Shown here: positions 9,213 through 17,846 of the stretch, piece by piece
How positions within the stretch are numbered: the stretch's first letter is position 1
Layout: the number at the start of each line of letters is the position of its first letter
Assembly: GCA_947177975.1 (NCBI GenBank)
Contig: CAMWWH010000007.1
Location: 1-34,945, forward strand
DNA: 34,945 bases
Reading direction: 5' to 3'
From: an uncultured Clostridia bacterium
Lineage (GTDB): Bacteria; Bacillota; Clostridia; Christensenellales; Borkfalkiaceae
Notes under the pieces: generated by a model
Databases searched by the model: none
Seen by the model: the letters and a program-made list of their open reading frames with translations, nothing else
Told to the model about the DNA's origin: nothing
Position numbers and translations under genes: made by a program

Positions 9213-10313
9213 TTAAGCCTCCACTACGCCGAAAATTTTCTCGTTTATCTTGTCTTTATCGAAATGCGCTTCCGCCAAAGCTCTGCTCGATAAGGACATT
9301 TCCTCGATCTTATCCTTGTTTTCAAGCATAAAAATCATTCTTTCCGCAAGCTCGTCCACACTGCCCTTTTCGACAAGATAGCCGTTATAACCGTCTTTGA
9401 CAGTGCTTCTGCAACCCTGAACGTCCGAAGTGATTACGGCTCGTCCGACAGCCTCCGCCTCCATAACGCTGACGGGCATACCCTCACGGTACGACGGCAG
9501 AACGTATACCGCGCAGTCCTCGATATAGGGGCGGACGTCCTTGGTCGTGCCCAGATAATTTATACTGTTATCGTCGATATACTCCTGTATGTCGGCAACC
9601 GTGACATTGCCCTCGCCACCGAGGTAGTTGAACACCGCGTCGGGATATTTTTGTTTTACAAGCCGCGCCGCCTCGCAGTACTCGATAACCCCCTTTGTTT
9701 TAAGCATACGGGCTATCATTAAAAAGGTGTGATAATTTTTAACAGGCTTGTACGCAAAGCGGTTTAAGTCGACGCCTATGCCGAAAACCTGCTCGACCTT
9801 ATCTTCCTTTACAAGCTTGCGGGAGAGAAATTCCGCCTTGTCGTCGTCGTTTAAAAAGAACACCTTGTGCGGAATTTTAAACGATTTTCGGTACATTTTG
9901 CAGACGGCGAAACGGATAAGCTTCCACTTTAAGCCGTTGTTGATAAAAACGTCGCCGCCGCCCTCGACCATTGAGAATATCTTTTTTACGCCCGCTTTTT
10001 TCGCCGCGCGCACGCCGAAAATATTCGGCTTCATCATAAACGTAAACACAATGTCGGGCTGAAACTCTTTGATAATTTTCAGATATTTTTTCTTTAACGA
10101 CAGCACTTTAAAGGGGTTCGTGCCGCGGTTGGAATCGTTTACGCAGTAAAATTTTACGCCCTTTTCCTCTATAACCTGCGACTGTTCGTCGTCGAAAGCG
10201 ACCGCGCCTACCTCGTAGTTTTCACTTTGAAGCTTTTCGATAAGCGATTTTCTGAAAAATGCAACAGACCACGAAGTCGTGCAAATGAGTAAAATTTTCA
10301 TAAAGTCAATCAC
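9213..10313 (-). CDS. GT4-family glycosyltransferase, PglA-like
   Basis: 'MIARMLKTKGVIEYCEAARL', 'VLPSYREGMPVSVMEAEAVGRAVITSDVQGCRSTV', resembling Campylobacter PglA ('PSYKEGFPVSVLEAKACGKAIVVSDCEGC', from memory); start may be the second Met (MKILL, 10301). Confidence 0.85.
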   Translation of the reverse strand: MIDFMKILLICTTSWSVAFFRKSLIEKLQSENYEVGAVAFDDEQSQVIEEKGVKFYCVNDSNRGTNPFKVLSLKKKYLKIIKEFQPDIVFTFMMKPNIFGVRAAKKAGVKKIFSMVEGGGDVFINNGLKWKLIRFAVCKMYRKSFKIPHKVFFLNDDDKAEFLSRKLVKEDKVEQVFGIGVDLNRFAYKPVKNYHTFLMIARMLKTKGVIEYCEAARLVKQKYPDAVFNYLGGEGNVTVADIQEYIDDNSINYLGTTKDVRPYIEDCAVYVLPSYREGMPVSVMEAEAVGRAVITSDVQGCRSTVKDGYNGYLVEKGSVDELAERMIFMLENKDKIEEMSLSSRALAEAHFDKDKINEKIFGVVEA

Positions 10314-11080
10314 TCCGTATCGGTGTGCAAAAATACCCTTTCACTCTCGGGCGGGAGCGTCATATAGTCGCCGTAAAGCGCGGTTAAAATTTCGTCGAAG
10401 TGAGCGTATATCGGGAACGTTCCGCTCTCGAATTTGTGTTCGACAAGCTCGTCCACAACGTAGTTTTCGTACGGAATGTGAAAGGTTGCGTACACGTCGT
10501 TTGCAATGAATTTGCGCTTGGTTTGCATACCGTTGTACTTGGTTGAAACAGCCTCGTACTTTTTCAGTATGCTCTTTTTTGAACGAAACAAGCCCAAAAG
10601 CTTTGTGCCGAAAACGAGAATTTTGCCCTTGAAGGAATACTTCTTCCAGTCGACTTTTCCCTTCTTCATCATTCCCTGCAATTTTTTAAGCGCAAAAATC
10701 TGCTTTTTAAACTTCTTTTCGTCGTCGGGCGCGTTGTCCAAAACGAACACGTCGAGGCAAAGATGCGAAACCTTTACCCCCTCGAAGTCGAACGGCTCTT
10801 TATATTCGATACCTTCCACTCTGTCGTGGCGGCACCAGCCAAACGGAGTACCTTCCAGATAACCGCCCGCAACGCGCTTGAACTTTTCGAAATCTTCGCG
10901 CTTCATTACTATATCAACGTCGTCGTCCCACGGAATAAAGCCGTTGTGCCTGACCGCGCCGAGCATAGACCCGCCTATCAGCGAATAAGGTATATTTTCT
11001 TTTTTACAAATGCCGTCGGTAAACTGTAAAAGCTCGAAAAGCTTACCGTGAACAAACCGACGAAATTCTTCGTTATCCAT
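10310..11080 (-). CDS. LicD family phosphotransferase (copy 1, promoter-proximal)
   Basis: 'YSLIGGSMLGAVRHNGFIPWDDDVDIVMKREDFEKF'. Confidence 0.9.
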   Translation of the reverse strand: MDNEEFRRFVHGKLFELLQFTDGICKKENIPYSLIGGSMLGAVRHNGFIPWDDDVDIVMKREDFEKFKRVAGGYLEGTPFGWCRHDRVEGIEYKEPFDFEGVKVSHLCLDVFVLDNAPDDEKKFKKQIFALKKLQGMMKKGKVDWKKYSFKGKILVFGTKLLGLFRSKKSILKKYEAVSTKYNGMQTKRKFIANDVYATFHIPYENYVVDELVEHKFESGTFPIYAHFDEILTALYGDYMTLPPESERVFLHTDTE

Positions 11081-11082
11081 TT

Positions 11083-11766
11083 TTAATTCAGTCCTTCAAC
11101 CGTCAAATCGGCCGCAATACCTTTATAGTATTCCTCTTCACAAAGGTGCAGTGCGTCGCCGCGCTTGACCCTTACCGTAAACACTCCCTGCGTGCCGATA
11201 TAAAAATCCTTTGCGGGGTTGTCGCCTATATAAGCCGTCCGGTTAAATGCGACTTTCATCTCGCCGCACATAATTCTGAAAGCTTGATCCGACGGCTTTC
11301 GGAAAGCTTCGCCGCCGAGCTCGTCGGTGATTATGATGCTGTCGAAAAGCGCATAACAACCGAGCGCTTCAAGCTTTTTCTTCTGCCCGTCCACTCTGCC
11401 GTCGGTTATTATCCCCACCGATATGCCGCGGCTTTTAAGCTCTTCTATGAACGGCAGAACGTCGGGGTAAAATTGCAAACCTTGCGGGGTATGCTCTCTG
11501 TAAACGCGGACAAGCTTTGCTATATACTCTTTGTCGTAATTCAGTCCGAGGCTATCGAGCGTGCGGTTGTAAACGTTTTTACTGTCGGCGGCAAAAAGTG
11601 CCAACATATCACCGTAACAGTTTATACCGAAGTCCTTTTCAATCCGCGCGGCAACCGCCTTGAACCCGCTATGCACGTACTGGATTTCGGGGTACAGCGT
11701 GTCGTCCAAATCGAATATTACCGCTTTGATTTTTCTTGCGGCAAGGCAATCGCATAGAGCCGACAT
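11083..11766 (-). CDS. HAD family hydrolase
   Basis: 'AVIFDLDDTLYPE' (DxD motif I), 'GIITDGR' (motif II), 'YIGDNPAKDFYIG' (motif IV). Confidence 0.88.
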   Translation of the reverse strand: MSALCDCLAARKIKAVIFDLDDTLYPEIQYVHSGFKAVAARIEKDFGINCYGDMLALFAADSKNVYNRTLDSLGLNYDKEYIAKLVRVYREHTPQGLQFYPDVLPFIEELKSRGISVGIITDGRVDGQKKKLEALGCYALFDSIIITDELGGEAFRKPSDQAFRIMCGEMKVAFNRTAYIGDNPAKDFYIGTQGVFTVRVKRGDALHLCEEEYYKGIAADLTVEGLN

Positions 11767-12725
11767 CAGCTTACCCTTATACTGCCGTCGAAGCGGGCGA
11801 ACGTAACTTTGTCCTGCCAGCTTTCCGAGTAGGAAAGCTTTTCGCCGCTGAGCAGTCTGTACAGATTTTCACAGCTGTCCGCGCCCGCCATTATGCTCAT
11901 AGGCGCGCCGCCGCCGAAGCGCGGGTTGATTTCGATATACTTGATTTCGCCGTTATCGCACAGAAAGCACTGCACGGTTATCTGTCCGATAAAGCCGAAC
12001 GCTTTCACAAGCCGCTTTACGTCGGCTATTATCGCCGCGTTTTTCTCTATTCTGCCCTTTAACACCTCGCCGCTGCGCGTGGCAATTCTCAGGCGCGGCA
12101 CGACGGTTATTATATTGCCGTCGAAATCGGAAAAACAGTCGACCGTGTATTCCCTGCCCGATACGCACTCCTGCACAATCGGCTCTTTTACGTATTCTCT
12201 GAAAAAGTTCAGTTCCTTTTCGCTGTCGACTTTAAACGCGTTGATACTCGAACTGCCGTTTAAGGGCTTGATAAACAGCGGTAATTCGTAATTACCCGAA
12301 TTTATATCTTCGTCCGTTATTACCCGCGGATAGCCGAAGCCGTGCTCTTTGAAAAAGTCCGCCGTCTTAAATTTATCGCAACATATCGAAACCGCGTCGA
12401 AGTCGGAAATGAGCACGCGTGCATGCGTTGCCTTTTCAATTTTCTCTTTATTTGCCGCAAGCTTCTCGAGCTCGGTGTCTATGGTCGGAACAATCAGCGA
12501 AATACCGTTTTGGTTGCAGATGGAAATTATCGCGTCGATATAGTCGTCGGCGCTTATCCTCGGAACAAGAAAATAACCGTCGGCGAAATACAGCGCCGGC
12601 GCCGTAGCGTTCATATCCGCGGCAAATACCTTGCCCTCTATTTTAAGTCTGTCGCGCGCCGCCTTGAAGCAGTTGACAAGCTCTACCCTTCTGCCCGCGC
12701 TCATTATCAAAACGTTAATTTTCAT
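11766..12725 (-). CDS. ATP-grasp domain protein (carboxylate-amine ligase-like)
   Basis: 'PLFIKPLNGSSSINAFKV', 'PIVQECVSGREYTVDCF', 'IKYIEINPRFGGGAPM' ATP-grasp signatures; overlaps the HAD gene by 1 nt. Confidence 0.88.
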   Translation of the reverse strand: MKINVLIMSAGRRVELVNCFKAARDRLKIEGKVFAADMNATAPALYFADGYFLVPRISADDYIDAIISICNQNGISLIVPTIDTELEKLAANKEKIEKATHARVLISDFDAVSICCDKFKTADFFKEHGFGYPRVITDEDINSGNYELPLFIKPLNGSSSINAFKVDSEKELNFFREYVKEPIVQECVSGREYTVDCFSDFDGNIITVVPRLRIATRSGEVLKGRIEKNAAIIADVKRLVKAFGFIGQITVQCFLCDNGEIKYIEINPRFGGGAPMSIMAGADSCENLYRLLSGEKLSYSESWQDKVTFARFDGSIRVS

Positions 12726-13500
12726 CTTTGTCGTTCTCTTTACCGCTACCAGTAAAATACTCCATAGTCGCCTGACCTTCCTGAGAAATGCCCGAGCGCC
12801 TGAATACCTTTAAAACCGTCTTTAAAATAATGGAAATATCCTTCCACAGCGTAATCTTTTTAATGTACTTTAGATCGAGAGCGAATTTCTCGTCCCAGGA
12901 AATTGCGTTTCTGCCGTTGACCTGCGCAAGCCCCGTCAGCCCCGGACGCACGTCGTGACGGTGGCGCTGCGCCTCGCTGTAAAGGGGCAGATACTGCACG
13001 AGCAAAGGACGCGGTCCTACTATCGACATATGCCCGACGAATATATTGAAAAGCTCGGGCAGTTCGTCAAGCGAGGTACTGCGAAGGAATTTGCCGTACT
13101 TTGTAAGCCGCTTGTCGTCGGGCAAAAACTCGCCGTTCTCGTCCTTCTCGCACGTCATAGTGCGGAATTTTATCAGCTTGAATATCTTTTCCTCGCCGTA
13201 CGTTCCGAAGGCTAAGCCGCGCTTTTTACACTCTTTTTTAGAGAGCTTTTTTCTTCTGCCGGGGCGAAGCTGGGTGAAAAACGGATTGCCCTTCATCTTG
13301 ATTGCGCCGACGATTATCAATATCAACAGCGGAAGCGAAAGCACGATAATGGCAAGTCCGCTCAGAACCATATCGTAAAAGCGTTTGAAAAACTGTCTGT
13401 ACAGTATGGCGGAAAGCAATATCCAGACCGCAACGCAGACTACGCAGATTATTAAAATTCCCCACCACTCGGCGACAAGATTTTCAAAAAACTCTTTCAT
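12715..13500 (-). CDS. PglC-like undecaprenyl-phosphate sugar phosphotransferase (monotopic phosphoglycosyltransferase)
   Basis: 'KFRTM', 'STSLDELPELFNIFVGHMSIVGPRPLLVQYLPLY', 'RPGLTGLAQVNGRNAISW', C-term 'RRSGISQEGQATMEYF' very close to the Campylobacter PglC C-terminus as I recall it. Confidence 0.92.
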   Translation of the reverse strand: MKEFFENLVAEWWGILIICVVCVAVWILLSAILYRQFFKRFYDMVLSGLAIIVLSLPLLILIIVGAIKMKGNPFFTQLRPGRRKKLSKKECKKRGLAFGTYGEEKIFKLIKFRTMTCEKDENGEFLPDDKRLTKYGKFLRSTSLDELPELFNIFVGHMSIVGPRPLLVQYLPLYSEAQRHRHDVRPGLTGLAQVNGRNAISWDEKFALDLKYIKKITLWKDISIILKTVLKVFRRSGISQEGQATMEYFTGSGKENDKDEN

Positions 13501-14748
13501 TTAATCAAAGCAAGCCCTTACGATTTCTATTATCTTCTGCTGTTCTTCTTCCGTCATTTTGTTGTCCGACGGCAGACACAGTCCGCGCGTGAATATATCC
13601 GCGCCCACGTCGACGCCGCCGCCCGCGATATACGCGTTGGTCGTACCTCTGCCGTCGCCCTCCGTCGTGATAAACGGATTCATACGGTAAATCGGCTGCA
13701 TATGCATAGGCTTCCATATAGGTCTGCCCTCTGCGTTGAAGCTTGCCAGCGTTTCTAAAATTTCAGTCGGACACGATTTGCCGTGCTCTTTTATATACAG
13801 AGCTTCCGTTTCGCCCCTGACCTGTCTGCACATGGCTTTTTCGTCTATGAGAAGGCACGACAGCCAGAAGTTAGGTACGGAATTTTTTCCGTCGTAAGGG
13901 TTCATAGTTACGGGCAAGCCCTTGAAACCCTCTTTATACCTCTCGTAAACCGCACGCTTCTGCGCGATATGCTCTTCAAGGTGCGGGAGCTGTCCGCGGA
14001 CGACGCCCGCCACGACGTTGCTCATACGGTAGTTGTATCCCAGCTCCTCGTGCTGATACCAGGGGGCGTTCTCGCGGCTCTGCGTCGACCATTTGCGCGC
14101 CTTGTTAGCCTGCGCCAAGTCGTTCGTGAGCAACATTCCGCCCGCCGACCCCGTTATTATTTTATTTCCGTTAAAGCTGATAATGCCTATATCGCCGAAC
14201 GTGCCCGTCTGTCTGCCCTTATAGGTTGCGCCGAAGCTCTCCGCCGCGTCCTCGATTATTACCGCTCTGTGCTTGTCCGCAATTTTACGGATTTCGTCTA
14301 ATTTGGCGGGCACGCCGTAAAGATTTGCAACGACTATATGCTTTACTTCGGGATAAATCTCGAACGCCTTTTCGAGCGCCGCAGGGTCCATATTCCAGGT
14401 GTCGCGCTCGGTGTCGATGAACACGGGCACGCCGCCCTCGTACACCACGGGGTTTACCGTCGCCGAAAAGGTCATATCCGTACAGAATACTTTATCGCCG
14501 CGCTTTATCCCCGCAAGCTTCATGGCAAGGTGAAGCGCCGCCGTGCCCGTTGCAAGTCCGACCGCATATTTACAGCCCGCCTTTTGGGCTACTATTCTCT
14601 CGGTTTCGTTTATATTTTCACCCACCGTGGACATCCAGTTCTTGTCGAACGCGTCCTTCATCCACTGCAATTCTTCGCCGTGCATCGTGGGGGTTGCCAG
14701 CCAGACCTTTTTATCAAATGCTTTAAATTTACCGTTTAACGTAAACAT
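13501..14748 (-). CDS. DegT/DnrJ/EryC1/StrS aminotransferase, PglE-like (UDP-4-keto-sugar aminotransferase)
   Basis: 'ATGTAALHLAMKLAGI', 'EDAAESFGATYKGRQTGTFGDIGIISFNGNKIITGSAGGMLLTND' (PLP Lys in SFNGNK), 'WKPMHMQPIY'. Confidence 0.92.
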   Translation of the reverse strand: MFTLNGKFKAFDKKVWLATPTMHGEELQWMKDAFDKNWMSTVGENINETERIVAQKAGCKYAVGLATGTAALHLAMKLAGIKRGDKVFCTDMTFSATVNPVVYEGGVPVFIDTERDTWNMDPAALEKAFEIYPEVKHIVVANLYGVPAKLDEIRKIADKHRAVIIEDAAESFGATYKGRQTGTFGDIGIISFNGNKIITGSAGGMLLTNDLAQANKARKWSTQSRENAPWYQHEELGYNYRMSNVVAGVVRGQLPHLEEHIAQKRAVYERYKEGFKGLPVTMNPYDGKNSVPNFWLSCLLIDEKAMCRQVRGETEALYIKEHGKSCPTEILETLASFNAEGRPIWKPMHMQPIYRMNPFITTEGDGRGTTNAYIAGGGVDVGADIFTRGLCLPSDNKMTEEEQQKIIEIVRACFD

Positions 14749-14785
14749 ATCTGCTCCGTATTGACATAATTCGCCATAATTACAA

Positions 14786-14819
14786 ACTATATTATAATAT
14801 AATATAGTCAGAAAAGCAA
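14786..14819 (-). promoter_or_regulatory. Promoter of the 12-gene glycan operon with overlapping AT-rich palindrome
   Basis: Minus strand: -35 TTGCTT (14814-14819), 17-nt spacer, -10 TATAAT (14791-14796); near-perfect palindrome actatattataatataatatagt (14786-14808); SD-like GGAG before the ATG at 14748. Confidence 0.75.
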
Positions 14820-14875
14820 TAGAATTACGGTATTTTTCCTTTATCTACCCCTTCACATATATTTTGTACCGAAAA

Positions 14876-14897
14876 GGCGGCTCGTATCAGAGCCGCC
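14876..14897 (-). terminator. Intrinsic terminator downstream of galE
   Basis: GGCGGCTC-loop-GAGCCGCC followed on minus strand by TTTTC. Confidence 0.75.
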
Positions 14898-14919
14898 CCG
14901 TTTTAATTTTGTATTCTGT

Positions 14920-15939
14920 TTATTTTTTATAACCCTCGGGGTTATTCGTCTGCCATTTCCACGCGGAGGCGCACATCTCGTCTATGCCAAGCTCCGCCTT
15001 CCAGCCGAGCTCCCTCTCCGCTTTCGCCGCGTCCGCATAGCAAGCCGCTATATCGCCCGACCTTCTCGGTTTTATAACGTAGGGTATCTTGTGACCGCAA
15101 GCCTTTTCGAACGCGTGAATGACGTCCAAAACGCTGTAACCCTTTCCCGTGCCGAGGTTGTAAATGTATACGCCGCTTGAATTTAATTTGTCAATCGCCG
15201 CAACGTGCCCCTTTGCAAGATCGACGACGTGAATATAGTCGCGCACTCCCGTGCCATCGGACGTGGGATAGTCGTTGCCGAAAACCCCCACCTCTTTAAG
15301 CTCGCCTATCGCAACCTTGGAAATGTACGGCGTCAGATTGTTGGGAATACCTTTGGGGTCCTCGCCTATCAGCCCGCTTTCGTGCGCGCCTACGGGATTG
15401 AAGTACCGAAGCAGTACCACCGTCCATTCTTTGTCGGCTTTGTACACGTCAGTCAGCATTATTTCCTGAAAATACTTACTTGTGCCGTACGGATTGGTCG
15501 TGCCGCCTATCCTGTTGTTTTCGGTGAGAGGCAACGCTTCGGGGTCGCCGTAAACGGTTGCCGACGATGAGAAAACTATTCTTTTACAGCCGTGCTCGCG
15601 CATCGACTGCAACAGCATCAGCGTGCCGTTCAGATTGTTGTCGTAGTATTCCACGGGCTTTGCACAGCTTTCGCCGACGGCTTTGAGCCCCGCGAAATGT
15701 ATTACCCAGTCGATTTTATTTTCGGTAAAAATCTTATCGAGAGCCGCCTTGTCGCGCACGTCGGCGTTGTAAAACTTAACGCTCTTACCAGTAATCTTCT
15801 CCACGCGTAAAATACTCTCTTCGCAGGAGTTGGACAGATTGTCCACGACCACGACGCCGTAGCCGCTTTTAATGAGTTCGACGCAGGTGTGCGTGCCGAT
15901 ATAGCCCGCGCCGCCCGTCACAAGTATGTTGCAATTCAT
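14920..15939 (-). CDS. galE: UDP-glucose/UDP-GlcNAc 4-epimerase
   Basis: 'ILVTGGAGYIGTHTCVELI', 'VFSSSATVYGDP', 'NPYGTSKYFQE', 'LLRYFNPVGAHESGLIGEDPKGIPNNL'. Confidence 0.95.
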   Translation of the reverse strand: MNCNILVTGGAGYIGTHTCVELIKSGYGVVVVDNLSNSCEESILRVEKITGKSVKFYNADVRDKAALDKIFTENKIDWVIHFAGLKAVGESCAKPVEYYDNNLNGTLMLLQSMREHGCKRIVFSSSATVYGDPEALPLTENNRIGGTTNPYGTSKYFQEIMLTDVYKADKEWTVVLLRYFNPVGAHESGLIGEDPKGIPNNLTPYISKVAIGELKEVGVFGNDYPTSDGTGVRDYIHVVDLAKGHVAAIDKLNSSGVYIYNLGTGKGYSVLDVIHAFEKACGHKIPYVIKPRRSGDIAACYADAAKAERELGWKAELGIDEMCASAWKWQTNNPEGYKK

Positions 15940-15954
15940 AATAACCTCTTTTTA

Positions 15955-17790
15955 TCAGTTCTGCGGTTTGTACGTCGTAACTAATTCCGACACGAGGTTT
16001 TTCATACGGTCGGTTTCTTCGTACGCCGCCGAGTAGAGCTCGGCAAGCTTGCTCCACAAAAACTGCTCGTCGAGCGATATGGGGTTGGCGATATTGATTA
16101 GTCCGTTGGGGGTCGTCTGCATACCCTCCTCGTCCATAAGCCGCTCCTCGTACAGCTTTTCGCCGGGGCGCAATCCCGTACACTTGATTTCTATATCGAC
16201 GTTGGGTTCGAAGCCAGAAAGCTTGATAAGGTTGTAAGCCAAGTCGTAAATCTTGACGGGCTCGCCCATATCGAGCACGAATATCTGCCCGCCGCTTGCG
16301 TACGCGCCCGCCTGCAAGACGAGCGACACTGCCTCGGGTATGGTCATAAAGTATCTGATTATGTCCTTGTGCGTGACCGTGACGGGACCGCCCTCCGCTA
16401 TCTGCTTTTCAAAGAGCGGTATTACCGAGCCGTTCGAGCCCAAAACGTTGCCGAAGCGCACCGCGACGAACTTGGTGTTCTTGCTGTTTCTGCCGATGGT
16501 CTGAACTATCATTTCGCAGATACGCTTGGTTGCTCCCATGATATTCGTGGGGTTAACGGCTTTATCCGTCGAAATCTGCACGAAGGTTTTAACTCCGTGC
16601 TTGTCCGCGCAGCGCGCAACGTTGAGCGTGCCGAACACGTTGTTTTTTACCGCCTCGTTGGGGCTGGTTTCCATGAGCGGCACGTGCTTGTGCGCCGCCG
16701 CGTTGAATACTATGCCGGGACGGTATTTTGTGAAAACGTCCTCCATTTTACCCTTGTCCCTTATGCTCGCAATGAGCGCCAGAAGGTTGAGCGAGGGATA
16801 TTTTCTTTTAAGCTCCTGTTCGATATCGTACGCATTGTTTTCGTAGATATCCAAAATGATGAGTTGCTTGGGGTTGTGGGTGGCTATCTGACGGCAAAGC
16901 TCGCTGCCTATCGAGCCGCCTCCGCCCGTGACGAGTACTACCTCGCCCTCGATATAACCCATTATTTCGTCGAGGTTGACCTGAATCTGCTCTCTGCCAA
17001 GAAGGTCGGTTATGCGCACCTCGCGCAGAGCCGCAACGCTCGCGTCGCCGTTAACTATCTGATAAATTCCGGGGAGCGTTTTGACCTTGCACTTGGTCTT
17101 TTTGCATATTTCGTAAATGCGTTTTACGTCCGACTTTGTCGCCGAAGGTATCGCAATTAAAATTTCGTCTATCGCGTACTTTTCGGCGTACTTGGCAATC
17201 TCGGCGGTCGTGCCTATGATTTTTACGCTGCTTATACGCTTGCCTATCTTGGTTTCGTCGTCGTCGATTACGCAGACGGGGTTATAGGCTATTTTATCCG
17301 ACGTCTGAATTTCCCTTATAATCGCCGTGCCCGCGTTGCCCGCGCCGATTATCATCGCCCTGATTTTACCCTTACTGCTCTTTGTTATCGAGTACTTTAC
17401 CATCACGTAAATACGCTTGGAGTAACGTACGGTAAGCGCAAGGAAGAAGAACGTCAGTACGAAATAAAACTGTTTATACACGCCGAAGTCGAGCGGGATA
17501 CTGTAAGAAAGTCCGACGCTGAAAATGCACAGAGACGCGGCGACAAGCTTTAACGTATCGAAAAGTCCTATCGAGTCGAATACTATGCGGTACAGTCTGA
17601 AAACTTCTAAAAAGAAAAGCGCAACCGCGACGTTCGCCAGATACCATACGGGCAAACGCCAGGTGTAAGATACGAACGGAATATATTTTTCCGTCGCAAG
17701 CACGGCAATAAGCATCGACAGCGTTATCGCTCCCAAGTCGCACAGCAATATTAAAAGCCTTCCGCTTATTTCTCTCTTCCTTTTACTCAC
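15955..17790 (-). CDS. PglF/CapD/FlaA1-type membrane nucleotide-sugar 4,6-dehydratase
   Basis: 611 aa; N-terminal TM region, CoA-binding-like Rossmann domain 'AMIIGAGNAGTAIIREI', then 'VLVTGGGGSIGSELCRQIA' and 'STDKAVNPTNIMGATKR' (Met in place of Tyr, as in the PglF family). Confidence 0.92.
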   Translation of the reverse strand: MSKRKREISGRLLILLCDLGAITLSMLIAVLATEKYIPFVSYTWRLPVWYLANVAVALFFLEVFRLYRIVFDSIGLFDTLKLVAASLCIFSVGLSYSIPLDFGVYKQFYFVLTFFFLALTVRYSKRIYVMVKYSITKSSKGKIRAMIIGAGNAGTAIIREIQTSDKIAYNPVCVIDDDETKIGKRISSVKIIGTTAEIAKYAEKYAIDEILIAIPSATKSDVKRIYEICKKTKCKVKTLPGIYQIVNGDASVAALREVRITDLLGREQIQVNLDEIMGYIEGEVVLVTGGGGSIGSELCRQIATHNPKQLIILDIYENNAYDIEQELKRKYPSLNLLALIASIRDKGKMEDVFTKYRPGIVFNAAAHKHVPLMETSPNEAVKNNVFGTLNVARCADKHGVKTFVQISTDKAVNPTNIMGATKRICEMIVQTIGRNSKNTKFVAVRFGNVLGSNGSVIPLFEKQIAEGGPVTVTHKDIIRYFMTIPEAVSLVLQAGAYASGGQIFVLDMGEPVKIYDLAYNLIKLSGFEPNVDIEIKCTGLRPGEKLYEERLMDEEGMQTTPNGLINIANPISLDEQFLWSKLAELYSAAYEETDRMKNLVSELVTTYKPQN

Positions 17791-17846
17791 TTAACCCACC
17801 AACTTTTCTTTGTAAAAATCGTAGTTCTCTCTCAATTGACCCCGTA

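Noticed and set aside
16369-17160. 263-aa plus-strand ORF
   Set aside because: Antisense to the PglF/CapD-like gene; composition typical of a shadow ORF.
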